DNA of 64,000 nucleotides, from positions 73,284,680-73,348,679 of the forward strand of contig QCXZ01000137.1 of NCBI GenBank assembly GCA_025024175.1. The letters are read 5' to 3'. Source of the DNA: Rhyzopertha dominica (lineage: Eukaryota > Arthropoda > Insecta > Coleoptera > Bostrichidae). The notes under the pieces were generated by a model. It worked only from the letters and a program-made list of their open reading frames with translations, was not told the origin of the DNA and searched no databases. The number at the start of each line of letters is the position of its first letter. Position 1 is the first letter of the stretch. Both the position numbers and the translations under genes were made by a program. Below, piece after piece: positions 40,701 through 49,861 of this stretch.

Positions 40701-43700
40701 CCAGTTACATAACTAATTATAGTTTATAAGATGTAGCATTTAGTGTGTATTAACCTTCATCAGTTTCCAAATTCATACCCATTCAGACTGAATTATGTAG
40801 ATAGAACAACTCGTTTAAAATGTGTCTACAAGAAAATGTAAAAGTAACGCGCGTTCGTAAAAGACCGTGGTTTGCTTGACTGGTATTTTATGTACGCTCG
40901 TTATCTTCTTCAGGCAACTATCCTAATAAGCACCCGAAATGAATTGTTGTATGTGCATCTCGTGATATCTACTAATATTCACTGCCTACTTTTGTGAAAT
41001 TGCTATGACCATATGTGGATTTTAATATATTCAAATAAAGGACTAATTACTCGTTAAGTACAACTTGTCACGATTAGTTCTTATGAAAGTTATATTCAAG
41101 AAAGTATAGGTTACTTTAAAGTTATGTAAAGTGAATATATTGTTTATGTATGCACACTCGAATATGGCCTTTTCTTATTGGGAACAGAATTATAACCTTT
41201 CTACCGTGTTCGATAAAAAAAAACATTTGAAGTGACATTTGCTATAAAGCGTATTCTCCGAAGTAAAGGCAGATGTTTAGAAAACAAAAAGTGAAAAAAA
41301 TTTACCAAACGAATTTATTGGTTGTCTACGTGCTGATTGCAATCGAATAAAACTACACTGATTACTCTGACTTCCATACTCCAAGCTAGATGCGCAATTA
41401 TAACTGCANATCGACTCTGATAAACCAATTTAATAATTAGATTTTCGCCGTTAACGACGAGCTAGTTACAATCAAGGTAGCGTTTCGCCTGCGGAACCGG
41501 GGCAGATCAAACGTGACTTCGATCTTTATATCCAGATTATAGAAGTAGATCTGCACATAAAGGCCGTTTATCAGCATATGTGCTTAAAACAAGGCTAGCA
41601 CCGCATGACCCCATTAACGCAAAAGGTTGAGGACTGCAAAATTGGCACATCTAGATCGTCTCCGTACTCCACTTACCGTTCATAATATTTTCTCTGATGA
41701 TGTTGACATGCTTATCTCGATCTGGTCTAGTGTGTTCATGCCAGAAACCGACAACATGTCCCAATTCGTGGACGACAATGCCGAACTTGTCGCAGTTTTT
41801 TCCGATGCTGATTGCCTGGGGACCGTTTCCTCGTTTTCCAACGAAGGAGCAACACCTGAAAGTATCAATATTATTTAGGTTTTACCAGTACTAGCCTTCT
41901 AAGAGCTCACAATAGAGTTTATAGCAGGTCGTTATCATAATAGTGGATAAACGTTCGTGTGAATTAGATAAGGTATAAAACCAAATTCAAACACTACTTA
42001 TATTTTCTCTTCTGAAAAATGGACCCATGATGTTGTTGTCTGTCAACTGTACCATTCAAGCAAAACAAGACATCAAGACTGGTAATTTTTTATCAGATGT
42101 TGTTCTCGGATGTCCACTTCTAGGTAAACCTTTTACTTAATGAAGAACTTCATTTCTCTGAACAATGAAGTCAAGGAACCCGCTCCACATTCTGGACAGA
42201 CCCGTCATGTCAGAGTATATGGAAACGAAGTTATGAATTAAGAAGGAAAACCTAGTTTTAGTGGTGCCGCCGTTAAAAGGACTTGGATTCATGTGGGANG
42301 AGTCCAGCCCGATACTACCTCTGAACAAATTCAAGATCATTTAAAAATAAAAATCCCGGACCAGAATTTCATAGTGGAGCCGCTATCATGTCGCGAAGGA
42401 GCCCTCAGCATCTCTTTCGTCGGTGCTGATTTTACACTGTTAGAAGATAAATACAAAGCTAAAAATTGTCCGGAAAGGATTTTGGTTGGTTACCTTTTTT
42501 TCGAAACAAATCGTCGTTTAGACAGTTGTATATTCCCTGAACAAATCAATAAGGTAAAATCAAATCGACAGTGCAGCTTAAGCATCTTATGTCAAAACAT
42601 TCAGTGCTTATCCAATAAAGTAATCAAGTTAATTTTTTTTGAAGATGTAAACATGGACGTTTTACTGTTCTCTGAACACGGGCAGTGTGCGGAATTGGTT
42701 TAAACGGATATGAACACGGTTCTTCCGTTTATCGTTCTACAGGAAAACACGGCGGTGTACGTATTTTTATAAAATTAAACATTAAACTTAAATGTCTTGA
42801 TGTTATTAACAATTTTTCTGTTTTAAGTGTATTCGAATGGTGTGGTACTGAGTTAGAAAATCTCAATATTATATAAGTGTATCGCCCTCCATCAAACACC
42901 ATTGAGGAGAGTTTTTGGAAATTTTTTATAGAATGTGTGAACATGTTACACGTGTTCCAAAAATATACTTAATTCTAGTAGCAAAAATAAAGCCATATGG
43001 ACAATAATTAATGAAACAACCCGCTGGGAAAACACTAATAGGGATGATTACAAAATTACAGATGAAAATATCAAATTTTTAAATCAAAGTGAAAGTGCTA
43101 AAGTTGATTTTTTTACAGAGGTACCACATTTCTAAAAAAATTGATTACAAATTTATTGACGAATCTTATGAGTCAAGTTTTAGTAAATCCTTACATGTTG
43201 TCATTGAGAATGAAGACCTAATGATAATGAACAGCTTGAGTAACTTATCTGCTACAGGAAGTGATGGAATCTCTAACGTTTTGTTAAAAAAGATAGCACC
43301 AATAATAGTAGCCCCCCTAACTTATATAATAAATTTGTCATAAGGCCATAAGCCTGTGTTCTAGTATTTTCAAAACAGTAGAGCTAGCAGTAAAAACAGT
43401 TTTTCTAACTTCAAACAATTTAATATCTGCGCATCAACATGACTTTGTAAAAGGGAGAAATTTGGATACGGCGCTTTTTCAGTTTTTAACTGAAATGGCC
43501 TCAACCTTAGATAAAAAAAAAACAGCAATTGGGTTATTTGTTGATTTCACCAAGGCATTTGATTGCATAAATCACGAAATCTTATTGTTCAATATGCAGA
43601 AATATAGTACGAGTATTAGGGGAGTTGCTCTCAGTTGGTTTTAAAGCTATCTAGGGAACCGAGAGCAGCAGGTTCCTTTAACGTCAGCGTGTTCAGAAAA

Positions 43701-46700
43701 AAAATAGGGGTTCCACAAGGCTCAATTTTGGGCCCTACATTATTCTTGCTTTTCATCAATGATATATTTAATTATGTCTGTAATTTTAGCTGCACTATAA
43801 TGTCGTATGCTGATGATTATAATTTTTTAATTAGGGGTAATAATTTTCAACAAGTTATTAATGTTCTAACAGAAGCCCATAGTAATATAAATGTCTGAGT
43901 TGAATGCAATAAATTCGTTATTAATCAAGAAAAAACAACTTATCTTGTCTTTGGCTCAGTCAAATCAAAATTTAATGGTGAAGATTAGGTATTAAATGAT
44001 TCCACAGTCCTACCCTGTGTGAATGTTGCATGCATGCTGGCGCTAACAACTGATGCCACATTACGTTAGACACAACATTTTGGAACCATCTACAGTAAAC
44101 TGTGCAAATCCTATCACAATTTGTATTTAGACACAAAGTCAACTTTAAAGATTCAAAAAATAATCACACTTATACAGGATTTCCTATTGTGTATGGATTT
44201 ACCTAAATAATTATTATTATTATGCCGTGCTGTCTGCACTAGATCTAAACTGCACTGATGAGCTATAATGAGCGAAATACATCTATCTGCAGTTGGTTGC
44301 GGTGCAGACAGCACAGCATAGACATGCATTTTATTATTATGCTAATTTGTAAATAAGTACGGACCTTTTCAAAAGAACGCTAGCGGTCAACAAATCCATG
44401 CATCATCAAAATGCCAAAATTTAGTGCCATTTTCGAAATTTTTACTGACTTAATAAGAATATGATAGGTTACCGTGCCATGCCATTGTTTTCAAAACTAT
44501 CTTGACATGCTGTTATATTTTGCGCACAAAAAACTATGTTGAAATTATTTGAATGTAGCTACCTATTCTGCGTCCAAAAATGCAAAAATATACAAGGTGT
44601 TATGGTAAAAAATTGAATTGGGTAGTATTTTTGTTTAAAAAGTAGTAAACAAATAAAGACAACGCACTATACTCTTGATTTTCAAAAGAATTGCTTTTCA
44701 AATAGTTATTTATGGGTTCCAGAAATTTGTATTAACCCTGTATAACCCAAAGAAGTAGGTGCATTTAAATTTGTTAAGAGCTTAAGATACTTTGTTATCG
44801 TAAACGTTTAGAGTGCAGTTTAGAAGCAAGTTTCTTGCTTATTAGAAAAAGAAGCGCTTCTTACCCGCATGGCCTCTCCGTGAACAGGATATAGTTCGGG
44901 TGATCATCCGGATTCCTTTCGACGAACTTCACACACGTTGAATTTTCCCAGTGTCGCATCGCTTGTTTGAAGAGGGCCTTGTGGCCTCCGCTGAAGCTGC
45001 TGTCGATCTCGTAGGGTATTACCCCGTAATCCCATATTCTTTCCTTTCTCCCCGTGGCTGCTCTGGTAACTCGGCGATGCTTCTGCGAGGAGTGCTGATC
45101 GTCGGTCACCTTCGGGGCGCGTTTCCTTTTAAAATCTAAATTAGGTTCGAAGTCATGGACGGGAAGGATAACCTCATCTCGAAGTTCCGATTTTGACGTT
45201 CTGTTGGTGAAAATGGTGTCAGGAGAATTTCAGTTAGAACCATGAACGCAACATACTTATAATTATTACTTAATTATTGTATTGTGCAGTAAGTCTTTTT
45301 CTTTTTACTGCGGAAGCAGGAACTAATTATAAACATACTTAAACATAGATTTGTTTTTTTATTTATTCCCCGCACGTCTGAAACATAGGGCTTCTACAGA
45401 TGATTCATGCAACGCGGACAGCGTTGATTTCTGAATTCTTCGTGCCGCCTTTATGTAACTGCTGCCAAGCTACAATATGCACGGCGATAGTAGTTGAAGG
45501 TTGCAGATCAATATCACACCAAAGCTCGGGTATGTGAGCATTCTGCAACCTTAAATTTAATTATCCTACAATAAAATATTATGAAAAATAATTACCACCT
45601 GAATTCATTTTTAAATGAGCATACGTAATATTTATTATAATTGGGTTTACAGGCATATTATGTAATGAAAAAGTATTGCCAGCTTTGAACGAGATTTGAG
45701 TTCGGAACCTTTTGAACACTAGTCAAACGTTCTAAACAACTGAGTTATCAAAGCCCTATTCAAAATCCAGTTCAAAGCGGCATATGTACATCAACGTTTA
45801 CCATGTAAAGCTGCTGAATGCCGTCCGGTGCATTTGCAGCTGAATCGCTCGTCGCTCAGTATTGTCGAGCTTCAGAGCATAATTCGCTGCAGTAGCCAGA
45901 TAATGGCGACCAGCAGCTAATTACAACCCAAATATATTTTAATATTATTAAAGATAACTATCGTCTGAATTCATTTTTAAATGAGCATACGTGATATTTA
46001 ATAGGGTTTACAGTACCTATATGTTGAAAACAGGTGTTTTCTCATATTAAAAAAAAATCAAATAGTTCAAAAATCGACAGATGACAAGTATACGTCACTT
46101 TGCGGCAAATTGATTAAATCGATAATTTCCATAAACGTCCTGGACGCATGAATCATTTATAGAAACCCTGTATTTCTGACAAAATTCAACATATAACATT
46201 ATGTCCAAGGTGCTGCTTGATTTTATTAAGATCTTTGTGCTGGATTTAGCATATCGGCCATGAATTTTATTAGATATTACTCGTCGTTGTGCACAACTTT
46301 GTGAATGGCTGGATTCCACTTATTGTGTCAATCACGCACTAAAAGTTCCTAGCAAGATTGAAAAAATTCCTCAGAGGTTGAATATAAATTTTTTTTATAA
46401 TAATAGTAGTATCTAAGGTAAGAGATCAGGGATTTATTTCTGAAAAGTCGCTATTGAATAAAATTGTAACAAAGTCACAAAGTTAGGTAAAACAGTAAAA
46501 CACCTTGATTTTTTGGACAATACATTTCTACAATAACTTGTTGTGTAGTTATGCTACTAATTTCTGCTATTTTGTTACAACATAAGTTTTCTTATTGTTA
46601 ACTCAAACTTCCTTCGGTATATCGTTAAAACAAACTGTAACAATAATGCAGCGATGCTTATTATTTAAAGAAAATGAATACTGCATTTGTAAACACGTTT

Positions 46701-47188
46701 TCGAATGTAAACTATACACTACCAGTATTAACCAAATTTATCACATTGCACATCTACCTAGTTGGTACTAATACGAACTAAATTGCATACAGGTAGGTAC
46801 CTATGACGTTTGCGTTGTCTATGCTTGTTTTCTGCATGCCTCTTCCTGTGCTTGGACTTGGGCTTTTCCGTGCTGCCTGCGTTATCACTGTTGCTTGTAA
46901 GCGAAGTTTGTGTGAAACTGGGTTTTAAAATCTGCCCATTTTTATTTGACGTCGAAAAGCCATTGAAGTTATCGGCGTAGGGGTCATTGTAACTCTTAGA
47001 GGTTAGCTGTGTTGGTGGCAGTTTTGTTTTCTTACGCACAATATCTGTCAGTCCCTCTTCTTCTATCTGCAGGCCTTCCAGCAGTTCTTGTTTATATTTT
47101 TCTATTTCCTCCTGCAGAGCTAGGTCCTCTTTTGTTTTTGGCTTCTTGTATGTAGATTCTGGGAGAGCAATGTCGCCCATAAAATTGC
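22608..47188 (-). CDS. tld: Tolloid/BMP1-family astacin metalloprotease, nine exons, first exon not found
   Basis: Nine exons (47188-46801, 45125-44865, 41855-41677, 38082-37852, 34516-34178, 30292-29825, 29767-29405, 26040-25319, 22736-22608) have GT/AG borders and compatible phases. They give about 1,025 residues to a stop. Order: prodomain (~1-163), furin-like RVTR before [10 protein letters not shown], astacin domain (~160-360), CUB1, CUB2, EGF1, CUB3, EGF2, CUB4, CUB5. That is the standard tolloid layout. Known family role: secreted zinc protease that cleaves Sog/Chordin and matrix precursors, releasing BMP/Dpp ligands in dorsal-ventral patterning. The zinc site [13 protein letters not shown], Met-turn SIMHY and vicinal CGCC are intact. 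The exon with ATG and signal peptide must lie above 47188 but was not recognised. Drosophila has two paralogues (tld, tok); which one this matches best is untested. Confidence 0.96.
24180..24200 (+). other. Possible LTR end with tRNA primer-binding site
   Basis: The sequence AACACTGGTGGCGACGTAAC contains TGGCGACG, which is complementary to the 3' end of many serine tRNAs, directly after a possible LTR end. No internal coding region follows before the 25319 exon. This may be a solo LTR junction in the last tolloid intron, on low evidence. Confidence 0.2.
24541..24920. other. GC-richer island in the last tolloid intron, unassigned
   Basis: About 380 bp markedly richer in GC than the rest of the intron. 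A minus-strand frame (24763-24542, 73 residues) has no recognisable domain. The sharp compositional change suggests an inserted element or a conserved non-coding block. No terminal repeats are visible. Confidence 0.35.
25319..26040 (-). CDS. tld: tolloid exon: EGF2, CUB4 and most of CUB5
   Basis: The largest exon. EGF2 runs from [12 protein letters not shown] to QRDCKE with the calcium-binding consensus. CUB4 follows ([12 protein letters not shown] to GFHATHSTV), then CUB5 up to GRLCGDQE. The donor GAA|GTAAGT at 25319 is in phase 0. The open frame continues past it to 24977 by chance. That tail is not part of the protein, because CUB5 is completed by the 22736-22608 exon. Confidence 0.95.
28330..29350. 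repeat. Complex direct and inverted repeat block in a tolloid intron
   Basis: Several segments recur in both orientations. A GTTGAATAATTGCT(A/G)TTCAC block occurs at about 28598 and 28823. A GAAGAATCTGATGGT-like block occurs at about 28412 and 28681. Segment 28440-28500 returns inverted at about 28889-28950, and 28793-28865 returns inverted at about 28995-29040. The right edge, TTACCGTGAACAACCTGTATA, resembles a mariner-type terminus. It reads as clustered, mutually inverted copies of a small non-autonomous element. Confidence 0.55.
29405..29767 (-). CDS. tld: tolloid exon: CUB3
   Basis: It begins [19 protein letters not shown] and contains [32 protein letters not shown] and ends GFAAVFFTG. 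All CUB cysteines are present. It is separated from the previous exon by an intron of only 57 bp (29768-29824), by far the shortest in the gene. Acceptor GTTCACAG; donor G|GTAAAT. Confidence 0.95.
29825..30292 (-). CDS. tld: tolloid exon: CUB2 and EGF1
   Basis: It encodes [10 protein letters not shown], the CUB2 strand [21 protein letters not shown] and [14 protein letters not shown] calcium-binding EGF module then ends at GKNCE, with the [10 protein letters not shown] hydroxylation-type consensus. Acceptor ATTTCAG; donor C|GTAAGT. In tolloids CUB2 and EGF1 are adjacent, as here. Confidence 0.95.
30756..32089 (-). mobile_element. Mariner-like transposon with 55-bp terminal inverted repeats
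   Basis: It starts CAGGATGTTTCA and ends with the complement TGAAACATCCTG. The inverted repeats extend about 55 bp with few mismatches, including a perfect GACCCTGACGAAATTAAAAA block in each. The left flank is TA; the right flank is CA, probably a decayed TA duplication. Its length of 1,334 bp is normal for a full mariner. It sits inside the tolloid intron between the CUB1 and CUB2 exons, in the same orientation as the gene. Confidence 0.92.
31020..31900 (-). pseudogene. Mariner-like transposase, frameshifted
   Basis: Pieces in several minus-strand frames line up in family order. [20 protein letters not shown] and FCNFFREHQ are followed by the first catalytic Asp in [20 protein letters not shown]. 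Then comes the middle with [20 protein letters not shown]. Last are [21 protein letters not shown] and the [17 protein letters not shown] helix. The region between the second and third acidic residues is damaged and at least three frameshifts are needed. This motif series is the common insect mariner-like type often annotated as Tc3-like. It cannot encode an active enzyme. Confidence 0.88.
33520..33822 (-). pseudogene. Mariner-like transposase C-terminal fragment with one terminus
   Basis: On the minus strand (33822 down) the frame reads [20 protein letters not shown], then [19 protein letters not shown] and a stop. SPD..SLDYYLW.V is the third-acidic-residue box of a mariner-like transposase distinct from the 30.8-32.1 kb copy. 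Downstream in that orientation is CAGGGTGTAGGACTTAAAT next to TA (33518-33519), which fits a terminal repeat. The 5' half of the element is missing. Confidence 0.75.
34178..34516 (-). CDS. tld: tolloid exon: CUB1
   Basis: A single exon encodes the whole first CUB domain, from [15 protein letters not shown] to GFVANYEG. The four CUB cysteines ([25 protein letters not shown]) and the calcium-site acidic residues of the DYIEVRDG strand are visible. Acceptor TTTTACATAG; donor G|GTAAGA. Confidence 0.95.
35150..35520 (+). pseudogene. Mariner-like transposase remnant, internally deleted
   Basis: Plus-strand pieces in shifting frames give [10 protein letters not shown] (first catalytic Asp region), [14 protein letters not shown], then [19 protein letters not shown] followed by [19 protein letters not shown]. 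These are the FSDE..F and PDLTP.FF.WGY.K boxes of the same insect mariner-like group. The second Asp region is absent. The stretch lies in the tolloid intron before CUB1, antisense to the gene. The opposite-strand open frame 35418-35158 is its shadow. Confidence 0.8.
37852..38082 (-). CDS. tld: tolloid exon: end of astacin domain
   Basis: It encodes [20 protein letters not shown], the Met-turn [14 protein letters not shown] with the tyrosine zinc ligand, and continues to [15 protein letters not shown]. Acceptor TTTGCAG and donor A|GTACGT keep phase with the neighbouring exons. All residues expected for an active astacin fold are present. Confidence 0.95.
38720..38920 (-). repeat. Penelope-like element 3' tail
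   Basis: On the minus strand GACGATGGC, a loop and GTGGTCGAAATCG form the hairpin-plus-GAAA motif. Then come AAATGAAGTGGATTAAACTTC and, further on, a GTTAAAATGGATCAGTTTTCATTG block. The same three blocks in the same order follow the GIY-YIG domain at 52.6-52.75 kb, so this is a 3'-end fragment of the same family. Confidence 0.6.
40468..40530 (+). repeat. Penelope-like 3' hairpin motif
   Basis: AACTGATGATGGTAATGCGC continues to TGTCGAAATG: a CTGATGA box, a four-pair stem GGTA/TGTC and GAAA. This is the same arrangement as at 52.6 kb and 38.9 kb. No coding sequence is recognised next to it. Confidence 0.4.
41677..41855 (-). CDS. tld: tolloid exon: astacin zinc-binding helix
   Basis: It encodes [20 protein letters not shown], continues [21 protein letters not shown] and ends at ENIMN. 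HExxHxxGxxHE supplies three zinc-binding histidines and the catalytic glutamate, and the CCS pair is the tolloid-specific vicinal disulphide loop. Acceptor TTTCAG and donor ACG|GTAAGT are both strong. The open frame seen at 41868-41680 is a different frame of the same DNA and is not coding. Confidence 0.96.
42190..43990 (+). pseudogene. Non-LTR retrotransposon remnant (Jockey/CR1-like), ORF1 end, endonuclease start and reverse transcriptase
   Basis: First comes an ORF1 C-terminus ([19 protein letters not shown], the RRM-like end found in insect jockey-type ORF1). The APE endonuclease start follows ([16 protein letters not shown], then SEHGQ and [15 protein letters not shown]). After a deletion the reverse transcriptase follows, with [15 protein letters not shown], the catalytic-aspartate box [10 protein letters not shown] (~43537), [20 protein letters not shown] (~43708) and YADD (~43805). 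Several frameshifts, stops and an N (42299) break it. It lies in the tolloid intron after the astacin N-terminal exon, antisense to tolloid. Clade is judged only from motif style. Confidence 0.88.
44227..44314 (+). ncRNA. Type I hammerhead self-cleaving ribozyme
   Basis: Every element of a natural hammerhead is present. Inner stem I AACUGCA (44248-44254) pairs perfectly with UGCAGUU (44288-44294). The core CUGAUGA is 44255-44261. Stem II is GCU/AGC (44262-44264 with 44271-44273) closed by loop AUAAUG, followed by GAAA (44274-44277). Stem III is two pairs, UA/UA, around loop CAUC plus the A-U closing pair. Cleavage is predicted after C44287. Outside an internal loop, 44227-44239 and 44302-44314 form a perfect 13-bp outer stem I, so the internal loop could dock on the stem II loop as in fast natural hammerheads. 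Type I forms with tiny stem III are known from Penelope-like elements and animal retrozymes. Cleavage activity is inference. Confidence 0.88.
44865..45125 (-). CDS. tld: tolloid exon: furin-like site and start of astacin domain
   Basis: It encodes the end of the prodomain with the minimal furin motif RVTR, then the mature start [20 protein letters not shown], and runs to FTERPCG. The donor GG|GTAAGA at 44865 is strong. The acceptor chosen (AAAAG, exon from 45125) restores the phase left by the previous exon. A nearby TTTAG nine bases upstream would break the frame. The long upstream charged stretch joins seamlessly as KRHRKRAPKV. Confidence 0.92.
45588..45757 (-). mobile_element. tRNA-derived SINE
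   Basis: On the minus strand, from about 45757, the sequence GATAACTCAGTTGTTTAGAA fits a Pol III A box. About 40 bases on, AGGTTCCGAACTCAAATC fits a diverged B box. The tRNA-like head is followed by an unrelated AT-rich body. Part of this body (45588-45660) recurs at 45953-46020, which indicates a second, headless copy. The arrangement of tRNA-like promoter plus unrelated tail is that of a SINE. It lies in the intron between the first two tolloid exons found here. Confidence 0.6.
45953..46020 (-). repeat. Partial second copy of the SINE body
   Basis: CTGAATTCATTTTTAAATGA, then GCATACGT(A/G)ATATTTA, is shared with 45600-45645. No tRNA-like head is seen next to it. Confidence 0.6.
46801..47188 (-). 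CDS. tld: tolloid exon: prodomain
   Basis: The acceptor is TTCTTCACAG just above 47188 and the donor follows CATAG at 46801 (GTACCT). The translation begins with [10 protein letters not shown], the conserved start of tolloid prodomains, where a Cys-switch-type inhibitory segment normally lies just upstream. It then continues as a poorly conserved, Lys/Glu-rich and Ser/Thr-rich linker ending in a basic run (KHRKRH, RQRKRH). The exon starts in phase 1, so one base of its first codon comes from the missing upstream exon. Confidence 0.9.
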
Positions 47189-47475
47189 CTGTGAAGAAAA
47201 AACTCGTGTAAGTATAACTGTGTTTCAGATACAACTATGTTAATTCCTATGGAATTATGTACCACATTACTTAAACTAATCAACATCACTGGACGTTCTG
47301 AGATTTGACAACCATCAACTACAAGCTTGGTAGAATGTTTTGTGTACTGGGTGTAAACGCATCGTATTATTTATTGTTTAAAATTAATAGAGGTTACATT
47401 TATATTTGCAACTGCCAATAATACTAAGGATTGCCGTTAGAGAGATATCTTGCTAATGACAATAGAAAGTTTATT

Positions 47476-47641
47476 TCCGTGACTAGAAGCAACTTAGGAG
47501 CATTGTTAGTAAACAATATAGATAAGATGGACAAAGGTAACAAGAGTGATGTGTACGAGATTAATTATGATTTATGAATGTGATATCAGTTATACAGATC
47601 GCACAGGTCGTACTTTTAACGAAAGAATTAAAGAACATTAA
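47476..47641 (+). pseudogene. Penelope-like element fragment: linker and GIY-YIG start
   Basis: The plus-strand frame SVTRSNLGALLVNNIDKMDK continues into SDVYEINYD, a frameshift, then CDISYTDRTGRTFNERIKEH and a stop. It matches the Penelope-like order: Asn-rich linker, GVYxxxC turn, YIG box (here SYTD), arginine helix, EH. The YIG box is mutated and the frame is broken, so it is inactive. It is immediately upstream of the first tolloid exon found, on the opposite strand. Confidence 0.75.
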
Positions 47642-48504
47642 AATTCTATATTAAATTATAAGAACATAGCTTTCAAAACGTTGTTTAACTTTTAATCATA
47701 CATTTAACGAAAAGAGATTTAAAATATTACATTAAGTTCAAAACGGCATGTGGGTTAGGATTATCGGAACAGCTACACATAAACACAACACTTAACAGCC
47801 CCCTTAACAATATCTGTAACTATCAAATGAAATTCCCTAGTTTGTTTATAAACGATGCCAGTGTTACCCGCTCGCAGGTATAGAGGGTCGGTGGTATCCG
47901 TATCTAACTTTAAGCAACAGTTCCGTTTGTAAACTCTTTGAGAGAGGCCTAATAAGCTAAAACATGTATCAATAAAAACTGAAATATTATCAAGTGCTAT
48001 AATTATTATATTATTGAAAAAATTTTGCATTTAACGGCGTCGAATAAGTCAATTGAACCTAGATATATACCAAACAGTTAACAACTGTATACTTTGTGTT
48101 ATTTACTTGTTTATTCTTTAGATTCTGACACGTGTAAAAACATTTATGTATGTAAACACAATGAAATTTCCAAATACAAATACAAACACGAAGCGATGTT
48201 TTCAGGTTGCATGAACCTTTGCCCTTTTCAAACACCAATTCAAGCCTTCGACGTATCTACTGCACAGTTCAGATTCTAATGTGGTGGAAAGTCAACTGCC
48301 GTGGTATTTTGAGCTAGATAATCTAGCGGGTTTTACGAACTACGATGTAAGCTAGTACGGCCTGTAAATACAGGAACCAACATACAATAAACCTTTCTCG
48401 TGTTCAGTTTATCTCAAAATTCGCTACATCCTCTACCATCTATTTAAGAAACATGTGTTCACGTTAGACTTATGGGTGTACCAAAAATACAGCGATAAAC
48501 TATT

Positions 48505-48832
48505 TTTCTGATTCGTACATTTATAAAAATCAATACCATTAATCAATAAACCCAAAATTCATGCCACTTGCTAAAGTAGAGCTGCAAGAATGGTTTCTGC
48601 ATAATTAATTATATGTACTCATATATCAATTACCTGAAAACATTTTTTTGGTATTTGAAATACCCATTTAATTCATGCATTTTTAATTAAATCAAAGGAA
48701 GCTTGAGAACCTGTCATTATTTTTTATTAACAAATGACATTTGTTAGGTGGTTTTTTAACGTGCAGTTTTCTGCATGATTTTTTATGATACAGATTCTTA
48801 CAGGGTCATTCCCAATATATTTCAATAACGCA
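48505..48832 (+). repeat. Long direct repeat, copy A
   Basis: About 328 bp starting TTCTGATTCGTACATTTATA and ending TTCAATAACGCA, nearly identical to copy B at 49467-49805. The two are 962 bp apart in the same orientation with about 630 bp of unrelated AT-rich DNA between. I see no TG...CA ends, primer-binding site or coding sequence. They may be a segmental duplication, two copies of a dispersed repeat, or LTRs of a very small element. Confidence 0.85.
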
Positions 48833-49466
48833 TTATTTTATAAAAGGTTTAAATATGTTTTATTCAACACTCAATCGTCATCGTGTGAACACCTATAAAA
48901 CTATTATATTAAGTCTTGATTTGACACATGTAAGAAATAATTTGTTATATAGCAATTTCTTCTGTGATAATCGTGTTTTTTAAATAGGAAGCTATTTTAT
49001 AATCATGGTTATAAGCACATATATGGCCGCCATTGCGTAAAGCCCACTAAAAATATTTTTTTTTACAAAAAAATAATGTACAAAAGGTATGTTTCTAACA
49101 AAAATGACTATAAAATGCAATTTATAATCAGTGCAGATAGGTTTAAGGTGTCACATGATTAAAAACATTTTTTGTATTTTGTAAATATTTCTTTTAAATT
49201 AATGAAACACTTATTATTTTTAAAGCGCCTAAAATTTTTGTACACATATATGCATATGTTTCACAGAAAATTTTGTTTGGTAATAGTTTCTTGTGACTAC
49301 AATTCAATAGTACACATATTTTATGTCATCTGGTACGGTATATGTATATCTCGGTCTGAGGACATGTTTTATTTTACAGAATAGGAATATGGGTTGCAAC
49401 TTTACCCAATCGTTAAGAAATAAATCATTCTCCACCAAATCAGTTAAAACACCGAAATACAGTATT

Positions 49467-49805
49467 CTTCTGATTCGTACATTTATAAAAATCAATACGA
49501 TTAATCAAGAAACCCAATATTCATGCCACTTGCTAAAGTAGAGCTGCAAGAATGGTTTCTGCATAATTAATTATATGTACTCATATATCTATGCCATGAA
49601 AACATTTTTTGGTATTTGAAATACCCATTTAATTCATGCATTTTTTTATTAAATCAAAGGAAGCTTGAGAACCTGTCATTATTTTAACAAAATTAACAAA
49701 TGAAATTTGTTAGGTGGTTTTTTAACATGCAGCTTTCTGCATAATTTTTTAAGATTCAGTTGTTAAATTCTTGCTGGATCATTCCCAACATATTTCAATA
49801 ACGCA
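49467..49805 (+). repeat. Long direct repeat, copy B
   Basis: Second copy of the 48505-48832 repeat, differing by scattered substitutions and a few short indels (for example a TTTTTTA run near 49640). It shares the same start and end blocks. Confidence 0.85.
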
Positions 49806-49861
49806 CGAATTATATTTTTCAGGGTATCTTATATTGCTTCACTCGATGCTAGATGAAAAAG

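Noticed and set aside
41680..41878. Three overlapping ORFs over the astacin helix exon
   Set aside because: They are alternative frames. The real frame encodes [13 protein letters not shown] and is bounded by splice sites.
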